64,000 nucleotides of DNA. Origin: Hypholoma sublateritium FD-334 SS-4. Its lineage: Eukaryota; Basidiomycota; Agaricomycetes; Agaricales; Strophariaceae. Positions within the stretch are counted from its first letter, which is position 1; every line of letters begins with the position of its first letter. The translations under genes were made by a program, and so were the position numbers. Shown here piece after piece: positions 23,922 to 35,740 of the stretch. Location: contig KN817525.1 in assembly GCA_000827495.1 (NCBI GenBank), positions 240,493 through 304,492 on the forward strand, written 5' to 3'. The notes beneath the pieces were generated by a model. That model worked only from the letters and a program-made list of their open reading frames with translations, had not been told where the DNA came from and ran no database searches.

Positions 23922-24769
23922 TGCAAACGCGCCACCGATACTGGTGTAAACACTTTTCCACGCTTTTGGCTCCCACGGTACCCCACGTGAGTAATTAACG
24001 CGTCGCGTATATTTGCTCTCTCGCGCTAGAAAATGTTTGCTGCAAGTTACATGGCTGAATTGGATAAAATGACAGCATTAAAATTCAAGCAAGACAGAAT
24101 ATGTTTAGAATGTCACAGAATAACTGATAATAATGAGCTATAATGTTGTGTTACACAACTACTGGGTTCACAGCTACCCAACTGACTATTTAGTCTCCCT
24201 GGGGTGGATTGGTGTCAAAATAGCTGGTATACAGAGTCTGAGCCCATTTTAAATATTTAATTGACGTCTATCAGGACCGTTTTTTGAGTTGAAATTGAAC
24301 ACTTCCTGCTGACGAAAAAAAACTCAATGTGTTTGCATACCTAAATTTACGGCTTCAGGATTTAGTCCTAGAGCATAGATCTGCATATTTTCTAGTTAAA
24401 TACAAGTATACTCCTAATTCTAGCACACTATAGCTTCCTTATGTATTGCTGCAATGGTATGAACGGCGCGCCAACGTCTCATTGATGTTTCAACTCCAAA
24501 TCAAGCATTAGATACTCAGAGGATCAAATTAATATAATAGAAGCAGGCCAATAGGTTATATTTATTTTTTAGAGTATATACGAGTTCAATTCACAATCAT
24601 TTTCTCAACGTGGCTGGTACAAACGCGTATATATGTGAACTGGGGATGCTTAATTGGAGAGCGCGACGAGGCCCGTGGGAATGGAACGTGACATACACGT
24701 GATCGTTTTTTTTTACGCAGTAAACCATGCGTGTTTGGAAGCAGACTACAATAGGGTCAAAAATCAATA
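23922..24769. other. AT-rich intergenic stretch, no gene seen
   Basis: No open frame with recognisable content was found. The composition changes sharply to GC-rich near 24.77 kb, where element copy 2 is taken to begin. Confidence 0.55.
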
Positions 24770-26002
24770 AGGACGCGCCGCAGGCGGCGAAAATTTTGCT
24801 TGTCACAGCCTGCTGGGCCCAAGCGGTCAGTTAGCATGCGTATGAGCTGCATCATTGCATAGGGGGATGCCGAACAGCACCAGGAGGAACATAACGGCAG
24901 CTCGTGCGCAGGGCCGGCAGGCCCGCGGCGCTCTGCACGGGGCATCCATTGAGGACCGCGGCGCGAAGGCAGCGCACGCGGGCTACGGCGACAGCAGCCT
25001 CGCGCGTGAGCGTGCGAGGTAGCCTAAGAGTTCCGCAGCATCAGCGTTGCGCATTGCGTCGCGTCGAGCAGCTGCTATGACTAACCTATGCAAGGTGCGC
25101 GTCCGGGAGCGCGCGCGTGCAGGCGACGGTAGCGCAGAGACGTTGGCCGAACATGCTGATGGGAACTTGCTCCGTGCGTGCGGCGCAAATGTTGCCAGGT
25201 GAAGACGAGGGTGGAAGATTGCACACTGTCGCTTCGTCGCCAACTCATCACAGGCGAGGTGGAGCGCGTGCGCGATGCACGCGACAGTTTCACGGTCCCC
25301 GATTCAGCGCTCGACGTCATAGCATCCGCGCCCGTCGCCGAATCCGGGGCCAGCGCGCAGCGCAAATGCGGCGAGGCGTGGGTGCGCGACGGGTTCACGG
25401 CCATCGACTGGTGTTCGATGTCGTGGTGTTAAGTTTCAACGCTCACTGGGGATTCTGGGTCCACGTGCAGCGCAAACGCAACGAGGCGGGGCATGGGTAG
25501 AGGAAAGTCGCATTGTGGGGGCCCCGCGCCGTCGTGTGCCGCGGCCTGGTGAACTCGCCTCCGCGCAACGCGCTCAATCTCGCTGTCATTGATGGCACAT
25601 CGCTCATCATCGGCTGGAAGCCAAGCAGTGTTGAGGGGGCGGCCGCACTGACAGCCCCGGGCACGATAACGCGGGTGCGATGAAGAGCGTTAAAGGTTAA
25701 GTTGGAGCGTGTCTTTCTTAGCAGCCGCCCACACGTCGCGTACATGCGGTACAAGGTGTGTGAGCACTGCAATGGCAGGGCTCGGGCGTCAAGGCACATT
25801 TATGCGGCGGCACATGGGCGCATTTTCTGCAGCTGGAAGCGGCGGTAACTGGTGGTGGTGGACGGCGGCACTCCTAGGCGAGCACACCCCTCTATCAGTC
25901 AGCGCGCGCGCGTATTAACACTCAGCGAGGACTGGAGGTATGCCCGTTGCACGGCGTCACGCTATCGTTGGCCGTCAGATAATGTATCACCAAGTGTCTA
26001 TC

Positions 26003-27070
26003 TCGACGCGCGCGACTGCGCGGCACGGAGGAGGCCCGGGGCTCAGAAGGTGCGCTCATTCTCTCACACGATGTGTACTTATCTTCTGGCAGCGCTCGTC
26101 GGATGGATGCTCCATGGGACAGCAGCCACACAGCGACGCCACGACACTACGGACCTGCCGCTCAACACAGAAGATGCGGTGAGCAGCGCGCGGGAGGGGC
26201 GCCGGCTGGGCGTGTTATGAAGTTGCGCACGCGCTAGAGGTGGACGACAGCATATCAGTATGCCACGCTCGTTGGCACACAGCAGCGCCGCCACAATCTG
26301 ACGATGCTGCTCGACATCTCAGTCCCAATACACAGACGGCGCAGTGCGTGGGAAACGGTGCAGCCTGGGCGTATGAGGGTGCGTCGCCCTCTTTCACCTC
26401 GCGTGGTGGACATGTGCTTACATCGCACTACGCCGCGCTCGAAGCGCCTCCATAACTTTGCGGCGTTACAGCGAAACACAACGGCCTCAGGCCCCATACA
26501 CGGATGGCGCAGCGCGCGTCGGTGCGCGTAGTATGAAGGTGCGCCCACCCTCTTTTGTCTCACATGGTGTACAATTACTAACTAACCTGGAAATTACTGC
26601 ATCCCACGCTTGCAGGTGCACAGCGGCACTGCACGATGCGACACTTCCGCTGGACGCATACGCGATGACGCCTCCACAGACGGCGCGGCTGGGCGGCAGG
26701 TACGTGCTGGATTGGCCAGTATGGTGTGCATATGTGTTTGGACGCGCACTGTGCTTCTGTCTCTAGCAGAAATCTGGGCGCGCCATCGACGGGTCCGCGG
26801 TGTGCCCGGCGCATTTATGGGCAACGTTGGTCCTCTGGACAGCGCACAGGAACCCGCGCGGGGCGGAGCTGCAAGGTGGACATGACGTACCATCCTGTGC
26901 ACCTCCCCGCTCGCAGGCGGCAGAGCCGCGCCGCACAATCAGCTCGCCACAGCCGCGAGATGACGGTGTCAGAGACGGCACGGCAGGCACGGGCTGGTCT
27001 GGTCAGTATGGTCCGCGTATGTGTTTGGGACGCGCGCCGTGCTTACCGTCTCCAGCAGAAATACGCGGCG
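26003..27070 (+). repeat. Diverged tandem repeat, unit about 165-176 bp
   Basis: A marker like ACACAGACGGCGCRG recurs at about 26165, 26330, 26498, 26674 and 26969, giving offsets of 165, 168, 176 and 295. A second marker, TATGARGGTGCGYCVCCCTC, recurs at 26374 and 26534, and a related form appears at 26045. The strongest pair is CAGTATGGTGTGCATATGTG at 26717 against CAGTATGGTCCGCGTATGTG at 27004, where similarity runs for over 80 bp. Units are well diverged, so this is old and not a live satellite. Confidence 0.6.
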
Positions 27071-27167
27071 CGTGCCCGCCGCGGAGGCGCATTGCCGACA
27101 TGTACAGCGGCGGGCGCGATTAGATTGTGACGGACGTGACATCGTGCATGGGCAACGGGCGTGGGAC

Positions 27168-27193
27168 TGGCGAACTCTGAGGTGAGTTCGCCA
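27168..27193. other. Perfect inverted repeat (hairpin)
   Basis: TGGCGAACTC, a 6-nt spacer (TGAGGT), then GAGTTCGCCA: perfect 10-bp arms. It lies near the right end of element copy 2, just before the cluster of GTGTGATT motifs. It could be a terminator-like or element-end structure. Confidence 0.8.
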
Positions 27194-27825
27194 ATCTGCA
27201 AAATCCCCCGCCAAAAAGTGTGATTCATTCTGTGATTTGCGCCCTAAATAGTGTGAATCGCACGCCGCCATTCTGTGATTTGGAGCGTGACACCCACCAA
27301 AGACTGTGATTTGGCCGTCGGCCCGGCCGACGCCGACGCGCGTTCACACATCACAGCGGAGTTCGAATCACACGAATTGTCCTAAGACCTCAATGGACTT
27401 GCACTAATCAATTAACCAGTTTGGTATACTACGCGGTCCGCTTTGCATCCGCTTCAACCTTACTGTATCCATTTCTTTACTGTGCCAATAGCGACTGTAT
27501 GCCTTCCTTCCATCAATTCAATGAGATAATCGCCGAGCAATCTCAAACCAAGTACTCACTTATATGCGACAGTGGGCAAACTTGAAAAGCTGGCACACGC
27601 TGGGTAGAACCACTTTGCTTTCCGAAATTATGGTGTATTAATTGAGGCATTGAAGTCCGGTTAGGAAAGTTGCATATAGCCCCGGGTCTGGACCAATGCG
27701 CACACGCCAATGTATGGTTTTATGCAAAGAACGCGAAGCCCGGTAGACGGTGTTTCTGTGGTGCTTCTCAACATCTCAAGTTCTTCTGCGATTTATATTA
27801 TCCCTTGAATCACGAAGATTGCTGG

Positions 27826-27851
27826 TGAACGTTGAACGTTGAACGTTGAAC
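27826..27851 (+). repeat. Heptamer tandem repeat (TGAACGT)
   Basis: TGAACGT is repeated three times plus a partial TGAAC, about 140 bp upstream of the second hydrolase start. The rest of 27391-27992 shows no gene; it is the presumed promoter of that hydrolase. Confidence 0.85.
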
Positions 27852-27992
27852 AATCCTTGTATTTGTTGCACGAATGTCATATGCACAAAAATAAGTGGGA
27901 AAAAGGTGTCTAGCCGTTTTAGCCGCACGCAGAGAAGACCAAAACCCGCTACTTGCTCGGAGCCTTCTACTTATCACTATCTGTTCCTTTCA

Positions 27993-29229
27993 ATGCCCGG
28001 CGAGGCAAACCCTGCTCTATTTCAGCGCCATGACGGCTCTGTGACAGCATATGAAGTCCTAGGAAACCAAGATACGGATGCAGAACCCATTGTTCTTGTT
28101 GCTGGTCTGAGTATGGTGCGCGGTGATTGGGAGCGGTTAGCGGACCCAATGTCAAAATATCGAAAAGGTGGAGATTTGCAGTTCAACCATATAGACGGAC
28201 ACTAGTCATTGACTAGGAATTTCAGTCCTGATCTACGATCACAGGTACGAACGAATGCAAAAGTCAATTCGTAGCGCAAGACCATAACATACTCCCTTAC
28301 GGTGCCGTTATCAGGGGAATAGGTGACTCGACCTTTTCCAAAGGTGATGATGTTATCACAATCGAGTCGCTGGCCAGAGATCTATTGGACCTCCTGATTT
28401 TCCTGGAGTGGAAAAAGTTTATATTCTGCGGGTTTTCTATGGGAGGTAAGACAAGGACCTAGGATGAGAAATTGCTTACTCAACAATATCAGGGCTCATC
28501 GCACAACAACTTCTGTTCCTACCATATGTGGTCACCAACCCTACTCCACTTCCTTTCCAGGTCAAACATCTGATTTTGGCAGGAACGTTGGCCGGACCGA
28601 AGGACAAAGAACCAGGATTCAAAATTTCACTCCCGAAGCTTCAAAGGCCCCCGACCAGAGAGGAAAGAAGGGAGTTTAGTCGACCTATGGTACATGCAGC
28701 TTTTGATCCAATATGGTACAATGACCCTGCAAATTCAGAAAGAGCAGATTGGTGGTTGGATCGCATATCCGGACGGTAAATAATCGCGTCGAATTCAAAA
28801 ATATGGTGTTGGCTGAATAATTTTGCTTCATTGTTTAGGCCGATGAAGGTGATTGGTGAGATGATCGTTTTATCGTCTAAGGGGTATTCTCACTCAGGGA
28901 TTTTAGGAATGCAAGCTCGTGCTGTGAGTCAGGAAGGATTGGCTGATTTCCGCTCCATTGACATTCTTGTGTAGATTGACACAGTCAAACTGGAAGATTA
29001 TTACCCTCGACTCTCCAGCGATATTAAAGTTTTGGTGATCCACGGGAAACTTGATGAGATTGTCCCATTCTCGTACTCTGACGATATCTTGAGGCATATT
29101 CCATGGGCAAAGAGAGTCGAAGTGGGAATGCAGCCCGGCCAAGTTGAACATCTAGACTTCGGCCACAATTGGTTCGAATATTTCGATAGTAACGTATGGT
29201 GTGAAGTTATCGAACGGTTCGTCGGGTAG
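27993..29229 (+). CDS. Alpha/beta hydrolase, paralogue 2
   Basis: Paralogue of the gene at 22411 with the same block order. The start is MPGEANPALFQRHDGSVTAY; EPIVLVAGLSMVRGDWERLA follows. Two introns split K|VLIYDH|RGIGDSTFSKGDD. The nucleophile elbow is FCGFSMGG, again with an intron inside the motif, followed by LIAQQLLFL. Then come KHLILAGTLAGPKDKEPGF and FDPIWYNDPANSERADWWLD. The acid motif is VLVIHGKLDEIVPF and the catalytic His motif is HLDFGHNWFEYFD, with the end VIERFVG. Exons near 28790-28980 are least certain. The gene appears intact. It converges on the TilS gene with only 48 bp between stops. Substrate unknown. Confidence 0.85.
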
Positions 29230-29277
29230 AAAGGCTACCGTCAGCCTGAGGAGAGATTGGCCTTGATTGATATCCAA

Positions 29278-31147
29278 TTATATACGAGATAACGGCCGAA
29301 AATACTGTATTGTGATCCAGTCTGAATGTATATCCATCTGCGGCATCCGAGCACCTAATTGAAGCTGGCGCACAAATGGGCCACGTATAATGTTAGAATG
29401 GATAATCGTTGCTGAGTCCTCCTCTTGCAGAATAACTTGGGGTGTGTACCACGGTCTATTTGACCTTATAATAATTTTGGTGTTTCCAGATGTGAGTGAT
29501 TGTGAAATTTGTGTAGGCAGTCTATCTAGATGAAGACGAATTAAGAAGCGATGGTCGTAGAGAAATTCCAGGATGGGCGAATCCTTTTGCAATAGGCATA
29601 GTTCAATGCGACGAACGATGCGATTTGATAAATCTCGGGTAAAGATATTGCATGTCCCGTTCACCAGACCATCTTTATGCGGCTGTTCGGGAGGTTGCCT
29701 GGTGGCAATCCATTTCAAATTTTCCGGATTCGCTTTCTTCGTGTCAAAGGATAGCCTGGTGCCAGACAATGTGGCAAGTCTCCACCATACACCCGACCCT
29801 ACACACAGCGAATGGTTACTTTTCGTTGACAACGAGTCTATATCACACAAGTGGGTTGAAAGTCGGACAATGCTCGCTTTCCGTCTTCCCAATTCAGCTT
29901 GAGGATGCCCCCATGGCTCTGGGGATACATGACGCGTGACGCGGAAAAGAAACGCCTCTCGAACTTCATCGCTTTTTATGTCGCAGAGAGTCAAAGGGGA
30001 TACCATGAATGTTCCTGGAGGAGAAGGGACCCGGTATTTCGCCAGGAGTTCATCTACTGAAAACAGAACAAAGTCAATGTTTTGCCAGAAGATTGTCAGA
30101 TCGATAATAATACCTGTGTCATCGATCCTGGAACGTGAGCTAGCAACATTACTTTGAATAGTACGAAGGTCTTGAAGGCTTGTATCAAGTCCAAAGGTGC
30201 AATGAGTTATTTGAGAGGCCGTGTTATCGATGCCACGAAGATTGTCCACTATATTGCTCGGAAGAGCGGATAACAGAGAGCATTCTGTCGAAAGTTTTGA
30301 CATTCCTCCATTCCTCAGGACGTGGCGGATAGCATTCCGAATCGTTAGTTGCGGCTGGAAGTTCGTGGGGTCAGTCACATAATTTAGTTTTTGGTCTTCG
30401 CAAGTGGCCAGGATTCGGTCCTATCAGATAAAGTTAGTATGACAATAAAGAGTAAATGATGTATCTACTTTTGCAACGCCTAAAAGAGGACGCACAATCC
30501 ATCTTCGCATTCCCTCGATTTCATAAAGGTTGGGGCCCTCTGTTCTAGAGCCCATGCCCCATCTTCGACATGGCCTCATACCAGCTAACCCCATGCCACT
30601 TGAGCCCCTCCCAAGACGCATGAGCATCGTCTCTACTTGGTCATCCGCGTGATGTCCAAAGGCGAGGGCATTCGCATCCAACTTCTTCAGGTGTTCAAAT
30701 AGTACAAATTGCCGCATGTCTCGTGCCTTTTCTTCTATCTTATCCCCTGGACCGGGTTTCTGTGGATGATGTCCTTCTCCCCAGGGCAGCTTCGCAGTGA
30801 CATGATCTATGTCTAGTGAACCGGCTATACTGGCGGCCTGGGCTGCCATCGAAGACGAGGATGCCTGCAAATTGTGGTCGATGCTGAGTGACACCAGACG
30901 TCTTGGCCGTACATTCGTGGTGCGTTCGCCATTGAGATAGCGGTGCAAAAGGAAGAGCAAACAGATTGAATCGGGGCCGCCGGAGTTTCCCACAGCTATG
31001 GCGAAGAGGTCCATGAGCACAGCAACATCGGAAATACAGTAACGCGCAATTACCGAGTGTGTTGCTCCACCCCGTAGGTGGTATAACCAAGCACATCATT
31101 GACGCGAACTCAGATGTAGAAATTGGAGAAATGAGCCGGGCGGCCAT
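29278..31147 (-). CDS. tRNA(Ile)-lysidine synthase (TilS/MesJ family)
   Basis: N-type ATP pyrophosphatase that in bacteria and organelles modifies C34 of tRNA(Ile2) to lysidine; in a fungus it would be expected to act on mitochondrial tRNA. The start MAARLISPISTSEFASMM joins across an intron to LAVGNSGGPDSICLLFLLHR, giving the PP-loop SGGPDS. Family motifs follow: LVSLSIDHNLQASSSS, GDKIEEKARDMRQFVLFEH, ALAFGHHADDQVETMLMRLG (the HHADD motif) and GMGLAGM. After a second intron comes ILATCEDQKLNYVTDPTNFQ and TIRNAIRHVL. The long C-terminal half is poorly conserved and ends RPLSRI. The N-terminal part looks too short and hydrophobic to judge targeting. No breaks seen. Confidence 0.87.
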
Positions 31148-32257
31148 TTGGAAACAACTCAGAGGAAGACCTGTCGGAAAATGACGCGAGGAGCTGCTCG
31201 CAAATGCGGCTATGCTTCTGCTTCATAATACGCAGCGTTCGCCCGGAGTATACTTAGGACCGACGCAGCTACTCCAGGTTGTGTATGTGTGAGAATCAGT
31301 GATAGTTGGAGTCAGTAAAGTATCGCCTGAGTGTTGCCTGAGTGGCAAAGTCGAGGGACCAGCCACCGGTCTAAGTGGCAAAATCCAAGCGGCATGACCG
31401 CGACAGAGCATGACTTTGTTTATTTCTCACGACAATGCCAAGCACCCCACGCCAAAAATGGTAACAATTTCCAGATTCAGAACTGATCCAACTGGAATCG
31501 CCCTGCCGCCAACTTTCGGTAGATTCGCATATTGACATGAGTAACTATTTTGAGATATCTAAACAGTGACTCATTTGATCTCGGTTTGCCGATATCTCCA
31601 AGTAAAAACTGACAAGGCCACAGAGAAAGAATAAGTAGTACCCATTTTCCAAATAAAAGCAAAACAAATACTATTGGAGGGGGCTAGTACACAAGATACA
31701 GAAGCACTATACTAGGATTTTAACACAGAAACGTGAACTGAGGTACGGAGTGACAAATACAAGATAGCGAACAAGTGGAAATTGTCCACGTCCATTCATT
31801 GTCCCGTGTCCATTTGTGTGTTGATAATGAAACAATTGCAGGAGCCGAAACGCATAAAACGGAGGAGCCAAGATAGATAGACAAAGAAAGTTAGATGTGT
31901 GCATAAGAGATACCAATTTGCATTATTTCTCTGTGAGATAAGAAAAGATAGGGGGAACACAGTAAAAAGATGGAAAGTGCGGCTTGGAGAAGGTATCAAC
32001 CGCAATGTACATGAATTAACGACGATGCGAAGCTAAATGTTGAGAAGCATGCCGTGGAAGGAATAAAACAAGATAAAAAGTTTGGCATGAAGCCGTCGTC
32101 CAGCAATGCATTGGACCCTCATGTGGCGACGACTCCGGGATACATACAAATGAAAAGGAAGAGTTTGGTCATTTCATGATATTTTGCCGTTTTCTTCTGA
32201 TCGGCAATATGAGTTGTTCTTGAGTCCTGACAACCAGAAAGAGTCAGGACGGGTCGT
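31148..32257. other. Intergenic stretch of 1.1 kb, no gene seen
   Basis: It holds the TilS upstream region and, on its right, the presumed 3' untranslated region of the YTH gene. Only short unrelated frames are present, and no repeat or RNA gene was recognised. Confidence 0.6.
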
Positions 32258-34907
32258 TTAGAAGCCGCCATACCCTCCTTGGCTCTGCTGTTGATGCTGG
32301 GGCCCGGGACTCGGATTTCGCATTACACTCTGGTGCATAGCTTGCGTTTGCGGGTGCAAGCCTTGCTGGCCGCCATATTGGCCACTAGACCCCATGGCCA
32401 TGCCCATTTGCATCATAGGCGGCGTCTGTTGCATGGCGTACGGGTTCGGGTTTGCATTGTAACTCATGTTTGGATTCGGCGCCGCGTTATTGAGTTGCGG
32501 TGAATGCAAAGCAGGCGGCGAAGGTGTGACTGCACCACCTGTAGCTTGCATTTTTTGCATTGCTTGAAGCTAGACCGAAAGATTTCTTCAAAACAGTTTC
32601 ACGCAAACGAAACCAGAAGCGAACCTCGTAAAATGCAAAATCTTGCAACAGGGACGTCCTTGCGGGGTGAGTATGGAAAATCTTCAGCATTTCCTGACCC
32701 GCATCTGGAAGGAGCTCTTGCGTGTCTCGGGAGTTGGTGACTGGTTTGCGTTCTTGCGTGTTGCTAAGATATAATATTAGATTTTCAAATAATGTGCATC
32801 ATTCAAGAATGGCGTACTTGAGCTTGATGTGTCGCAGGTTGAGATTAGGGATGTCGCGAACGAAGATCCACCGCACTTTGAATACTCCTTTCCATTTATC
32901 AGACGCCCATACCGTGCTGCTTCGCGTGTAGTCAACCTAATAAAGACACGATCTTAACAAAACAAAACACCGAAGGCAGGCATTACTCACTGGGGTCAAC
33001 ATTTCCGCCATTCCACAGAAATGGCCGCTGGCGTTCACGCTGAAGAATAGATAGATTGGACCCCGCCCTGCAGTGTCTTTGAAGGCTTTATCGAGTCTCT
33101 TATTTCCAGGATCCGTGGAACTCCAGATCTCGTATTTCAGAGATTTGTGGACGTCATCCTCGGTGTACGATTTGATGACGAAGAATCGGGCAAACTGAGG
33201 CCGGGTATCGAAAGTGGCAGGGTTGTAACCTTTCGTAGCAATGAGCGATGGAACGTCGATGGGAGTGTTGGCGAAAGGCTGGATTGGTGTTTGCCCAGAT
33301 GGAATCACAGGGCTAGAACCCGCGGGATTACTGAAACTGGTCGCAACACCGAGGCCAGGCCGGCCACCTTGACCTTGGTTTCCTTGCCCAGAAGACTGTT
33401 GTTGCAGGTATTGCTGCGGAATGGGAGGTACACTGGGTACCGAGTCTGAGGACCCCAAGGCGCCGCCGCCACCACCACTACTGCTTGCACTTGCGCTTTT
33501 CATGTGACTGCCACCTTGCTGATAATTATATTGCATGTTAGGGTTCGACACTCGCCCTCGTAGACCTTGCTCGTGCTGGTCCCAGTTCCGTTCATCGCGT
33601 TGCTGCTGGCCTTGGTATTGCTGCTGCTGAGGGTATCCCCTCTGTGGCTGCGATAAAGGTGTTTTGCGACCATCAAATTCAGGACCAGATGGTAATCTGT
33701 TACCATTACCACCGTTAGCGTTATAATTTCCGTTGCCGCCATTTCCTCGTGAGCCCGTGGGTTGTTGCTGGAGAGCACCTTGATTGGGATTGAATCGTGG
33801 GGGATGAACAACTTGAGAAGGTTGCTGATATCCTCCATAGGGAGCTTGCGATCCCATTTGCGCGGTATGTTGGTTGCTTGCTAGCTCAAGAGCGGAAAGA
33901 GCGCGCTGAACATCGTCGATTGCTGCATTTCCACTGTTGCCGCCGGTAGCGTATTGCTGCCTCCAGTCGTTAGCCGACGACCATGGAGAAGAGCGACCAA
34001 GCGAATTGTTGTAGTATTGCTGAGGTTGCTGTTGTTGTTGTTGCTGCTGCTGCTGTTGCCTGGTGTAGTATTCTTCATCATAGGCAGGATTATCTTCGAT
34101 TTCGTATGCGTATTCCTCTTCCTCGGCTTGTTCCGATGTATCCGGAGGGCTCGAGTTTTGTGAGTGAGCCGGTAGCGTGGCCTGCAATGTCCCGGAGCGC
34201 TTGAGGCCAGAGTTCATTTTGCGTGGTCCGCCAACAGCGGCACCATATGTAAGGGACACATGCCGACGAACACCAGAGCCAGCAGGCGGGGGCGATGGAA
34301 CGTTTGGTGGGTTCGCAAAGTGCGGCGAAAGCGGAGAGCCGCTGGCCTGGGATTGGGATTGGATGTCAACTACTTGTTGATGCTGGGCAGCAGGATGATC
34401 GGCAGGATGCTGGGAGCAAATGGCAGTCAAACCAAAAGTTAGAAGTATAAAAAGCGTAAAAGTACCTCCTCCTCGTCCACATCGTATGCATCAAATTTCC
34501 ACGGCTCTTCATCTCCTTCGTTACCCGCGATGGCAGCAAGACTATTAACAGTCTTTGGGGTAGGATTTCCGCCCTGCGTAGACTGGTTGTGGAAGCCTGG
34601 ATAGATACTATAAGCAAGACCGGGCTGATGATCGGGTAAAGCAAGATGGCATACCGCGATGATAACGGGTCGGAAGAGAGCTCTGTCTGTGCAGAGAGGT
34701 TTTTTCGCCAACTGCACCCACCCCTCCAACCCAGTCTTGATCTACGACCTCATCGTCGTTCCAGATGGCCTGCTGCTCTTGCACTTCCTCCGAAATGACT
34801 TCTTTTGCGCTCGCGCGAGCACTGCGGGAGTGCGCAGAGATGGTATGGTGGCGCCTGACACCGGTGGTTGGCGAAGCGGGATCTGGAGGAGGGGACTGGG
34901 CAGACAT
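32258..34907 (-). CDS. YTHDF-type m6A RNA reader
   Basis: RNA-binding protein with a C-terminal YTH domain, expected to recognise N6-methyladenosine in mRNA in the cytoplasm. The start [20 protein letters not shown] is followed by a long low-complexity region with a glutamine run ([16 protein letters not shown]) and glycine/asparagine-rich segments. The YTH domain reads [56 protein letters not shown] and [20 protein letters not shown]. It then reads [20 protein letters not shown]. The aromatic-cage tryptophans of the family are present (EIW, and the W of DKWKG). After the last intron, a Q/P/M-rich tail ends GGYGGF. The start ATG is 81 bp from a MITE. Confidence 0.93.
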
Positions 34908-34987
34908 GTTCAAAGCAGAGCAAAGGTGTCGGTGGTGATGGTCAGACAGCCTCAGTATCCATAGTTTCGAAATTCACACAATCAATA

Positions 34988-35659
34988 GGGGAGGTCAGAG
35001 TGGCCGTTTCTGGGCCGTTTCTGACTTTCGTTTCTGAGTCGTTTCTGGAAACATCAAATGCGTGGGAGAAACGACAAAATGCCAGAAACGACGGAGAACG
35101 AGAAACGAGGCTGCACCAACTCTGGAGTTGCTCCAGCCTCCAGAAACCGTTTCTGCGTTTTCGTTTCTGGCTCAATTCCTCTCGTTATTCCCCTTTCAAA
35201 ATTTCTTTTGAACTGTTGTACTATAATATAATTATTGATTTAAATTGCCAAAGATGTTGTAATTCCATTACATGTCGAGGACTATATTTTTTATAATTTA
35301 TTTGTGAGTGAATTAACGAAATAGACAGCAAAAAAACAGCAGGGGGAAAGCTACACAAGTACATTTAAAAAAAAAAACAATTATTGTTTTTTTTCTTTAG
35401 GTTTGACTGGGTCTGAAGAAATATAACTGCAGAAATAAGGACTGTATTGAAGAAAGCAGTTTTCTTGAGGACTTGGACTCGGAATGCACGAGAAACGGGA
35501 CCGACACTTGACCGAAAGTGCAAACAGTAGAAACGGGGGGTTCAGAGTTGATATCGTTTCTGGGCCGTTTCTGGGGTGACATCAATTCCNGGAAACGGCT
35601 GAGAAACGATTCGAGAAACGAGTCAGAAACGGCCCAGAAACGGCCACTCTGACCTCCCC
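34988..35659. mobile_element. MITE with 39-bp perfect TIRs and TA duplication
   Basis: The left end GGGGAGGTCAGAGTGGCCGT (34988 onward) and the reverse complement of the right end are identical for 39 bp, down to ...TTTCTGACT. TA flanks both sides (34986-34987 and 35660-35661), as for Tc1/mariner-type insertions. Subterminal regions are full of CGTTTCTG / CAGAAACG motifs in both orientations. The 672-bp body is AT-rich in the middle with homopolymer runs and has no transposase frame, so it is non-autonomous. It sits between the YTHDF start (81 bp) and the NDE start (82 bp). Confidence 0.92.
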
Positions 35660-35740
35660 TAATAATCTAAATCTGATAACTCAACTAAGTAATAAGACGT
35701 CAATTATAGCAATGCCCCCTGCTCTCCTCCGCTCCACATC

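Larger units (their letters stand above)
24770..27390 (+). repeat. GC-rich repeat element, copy 2 (internally expanded)
   Basis: This GC-rich interval lies between the hydrolase paralogues and has no intact gene. Its right end (27347-27390) is almost identical to the end of copy 1 at 224-267, in opposite orientation. The block 25325-25500 aligns with copy 1. Within the block, codon-like comparison gives GTG CGC GAC GGG TTC ACG GCC ATC here against GTG TGC GAT GGC TTC ACT GCC ATC in copy 1. Most differences fall at third positions, as if both derive from a coding sequence containing DGFTAI. Near the right end are repeated GTGTGATT/CTGTGATTTG motifs (27216-27315). The left boundary is set only by the change in base composition. 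Confidence 0.6.

Noticed and set aside
26003..27070. Possible CRISPR-like array
   Set aside because: The organism is a fungus, the units are about 170 bp and diverged, and there is no short constant repeat with unique spacers.
27347..27390. Possible Pol III B-box (GTTCGAATC) in the element end, suggesting a SINE
   Set aside because: No A-box lies at a suitable distance, and the other copy reads GTTCGAACA, so a tRNA-derived SINE is not supported.
29573..30157. Plus-strand open frames opposite the TilS gene
   Set aside because: They are antisense shadows of the TilS coding exon with no recognisable protein features.
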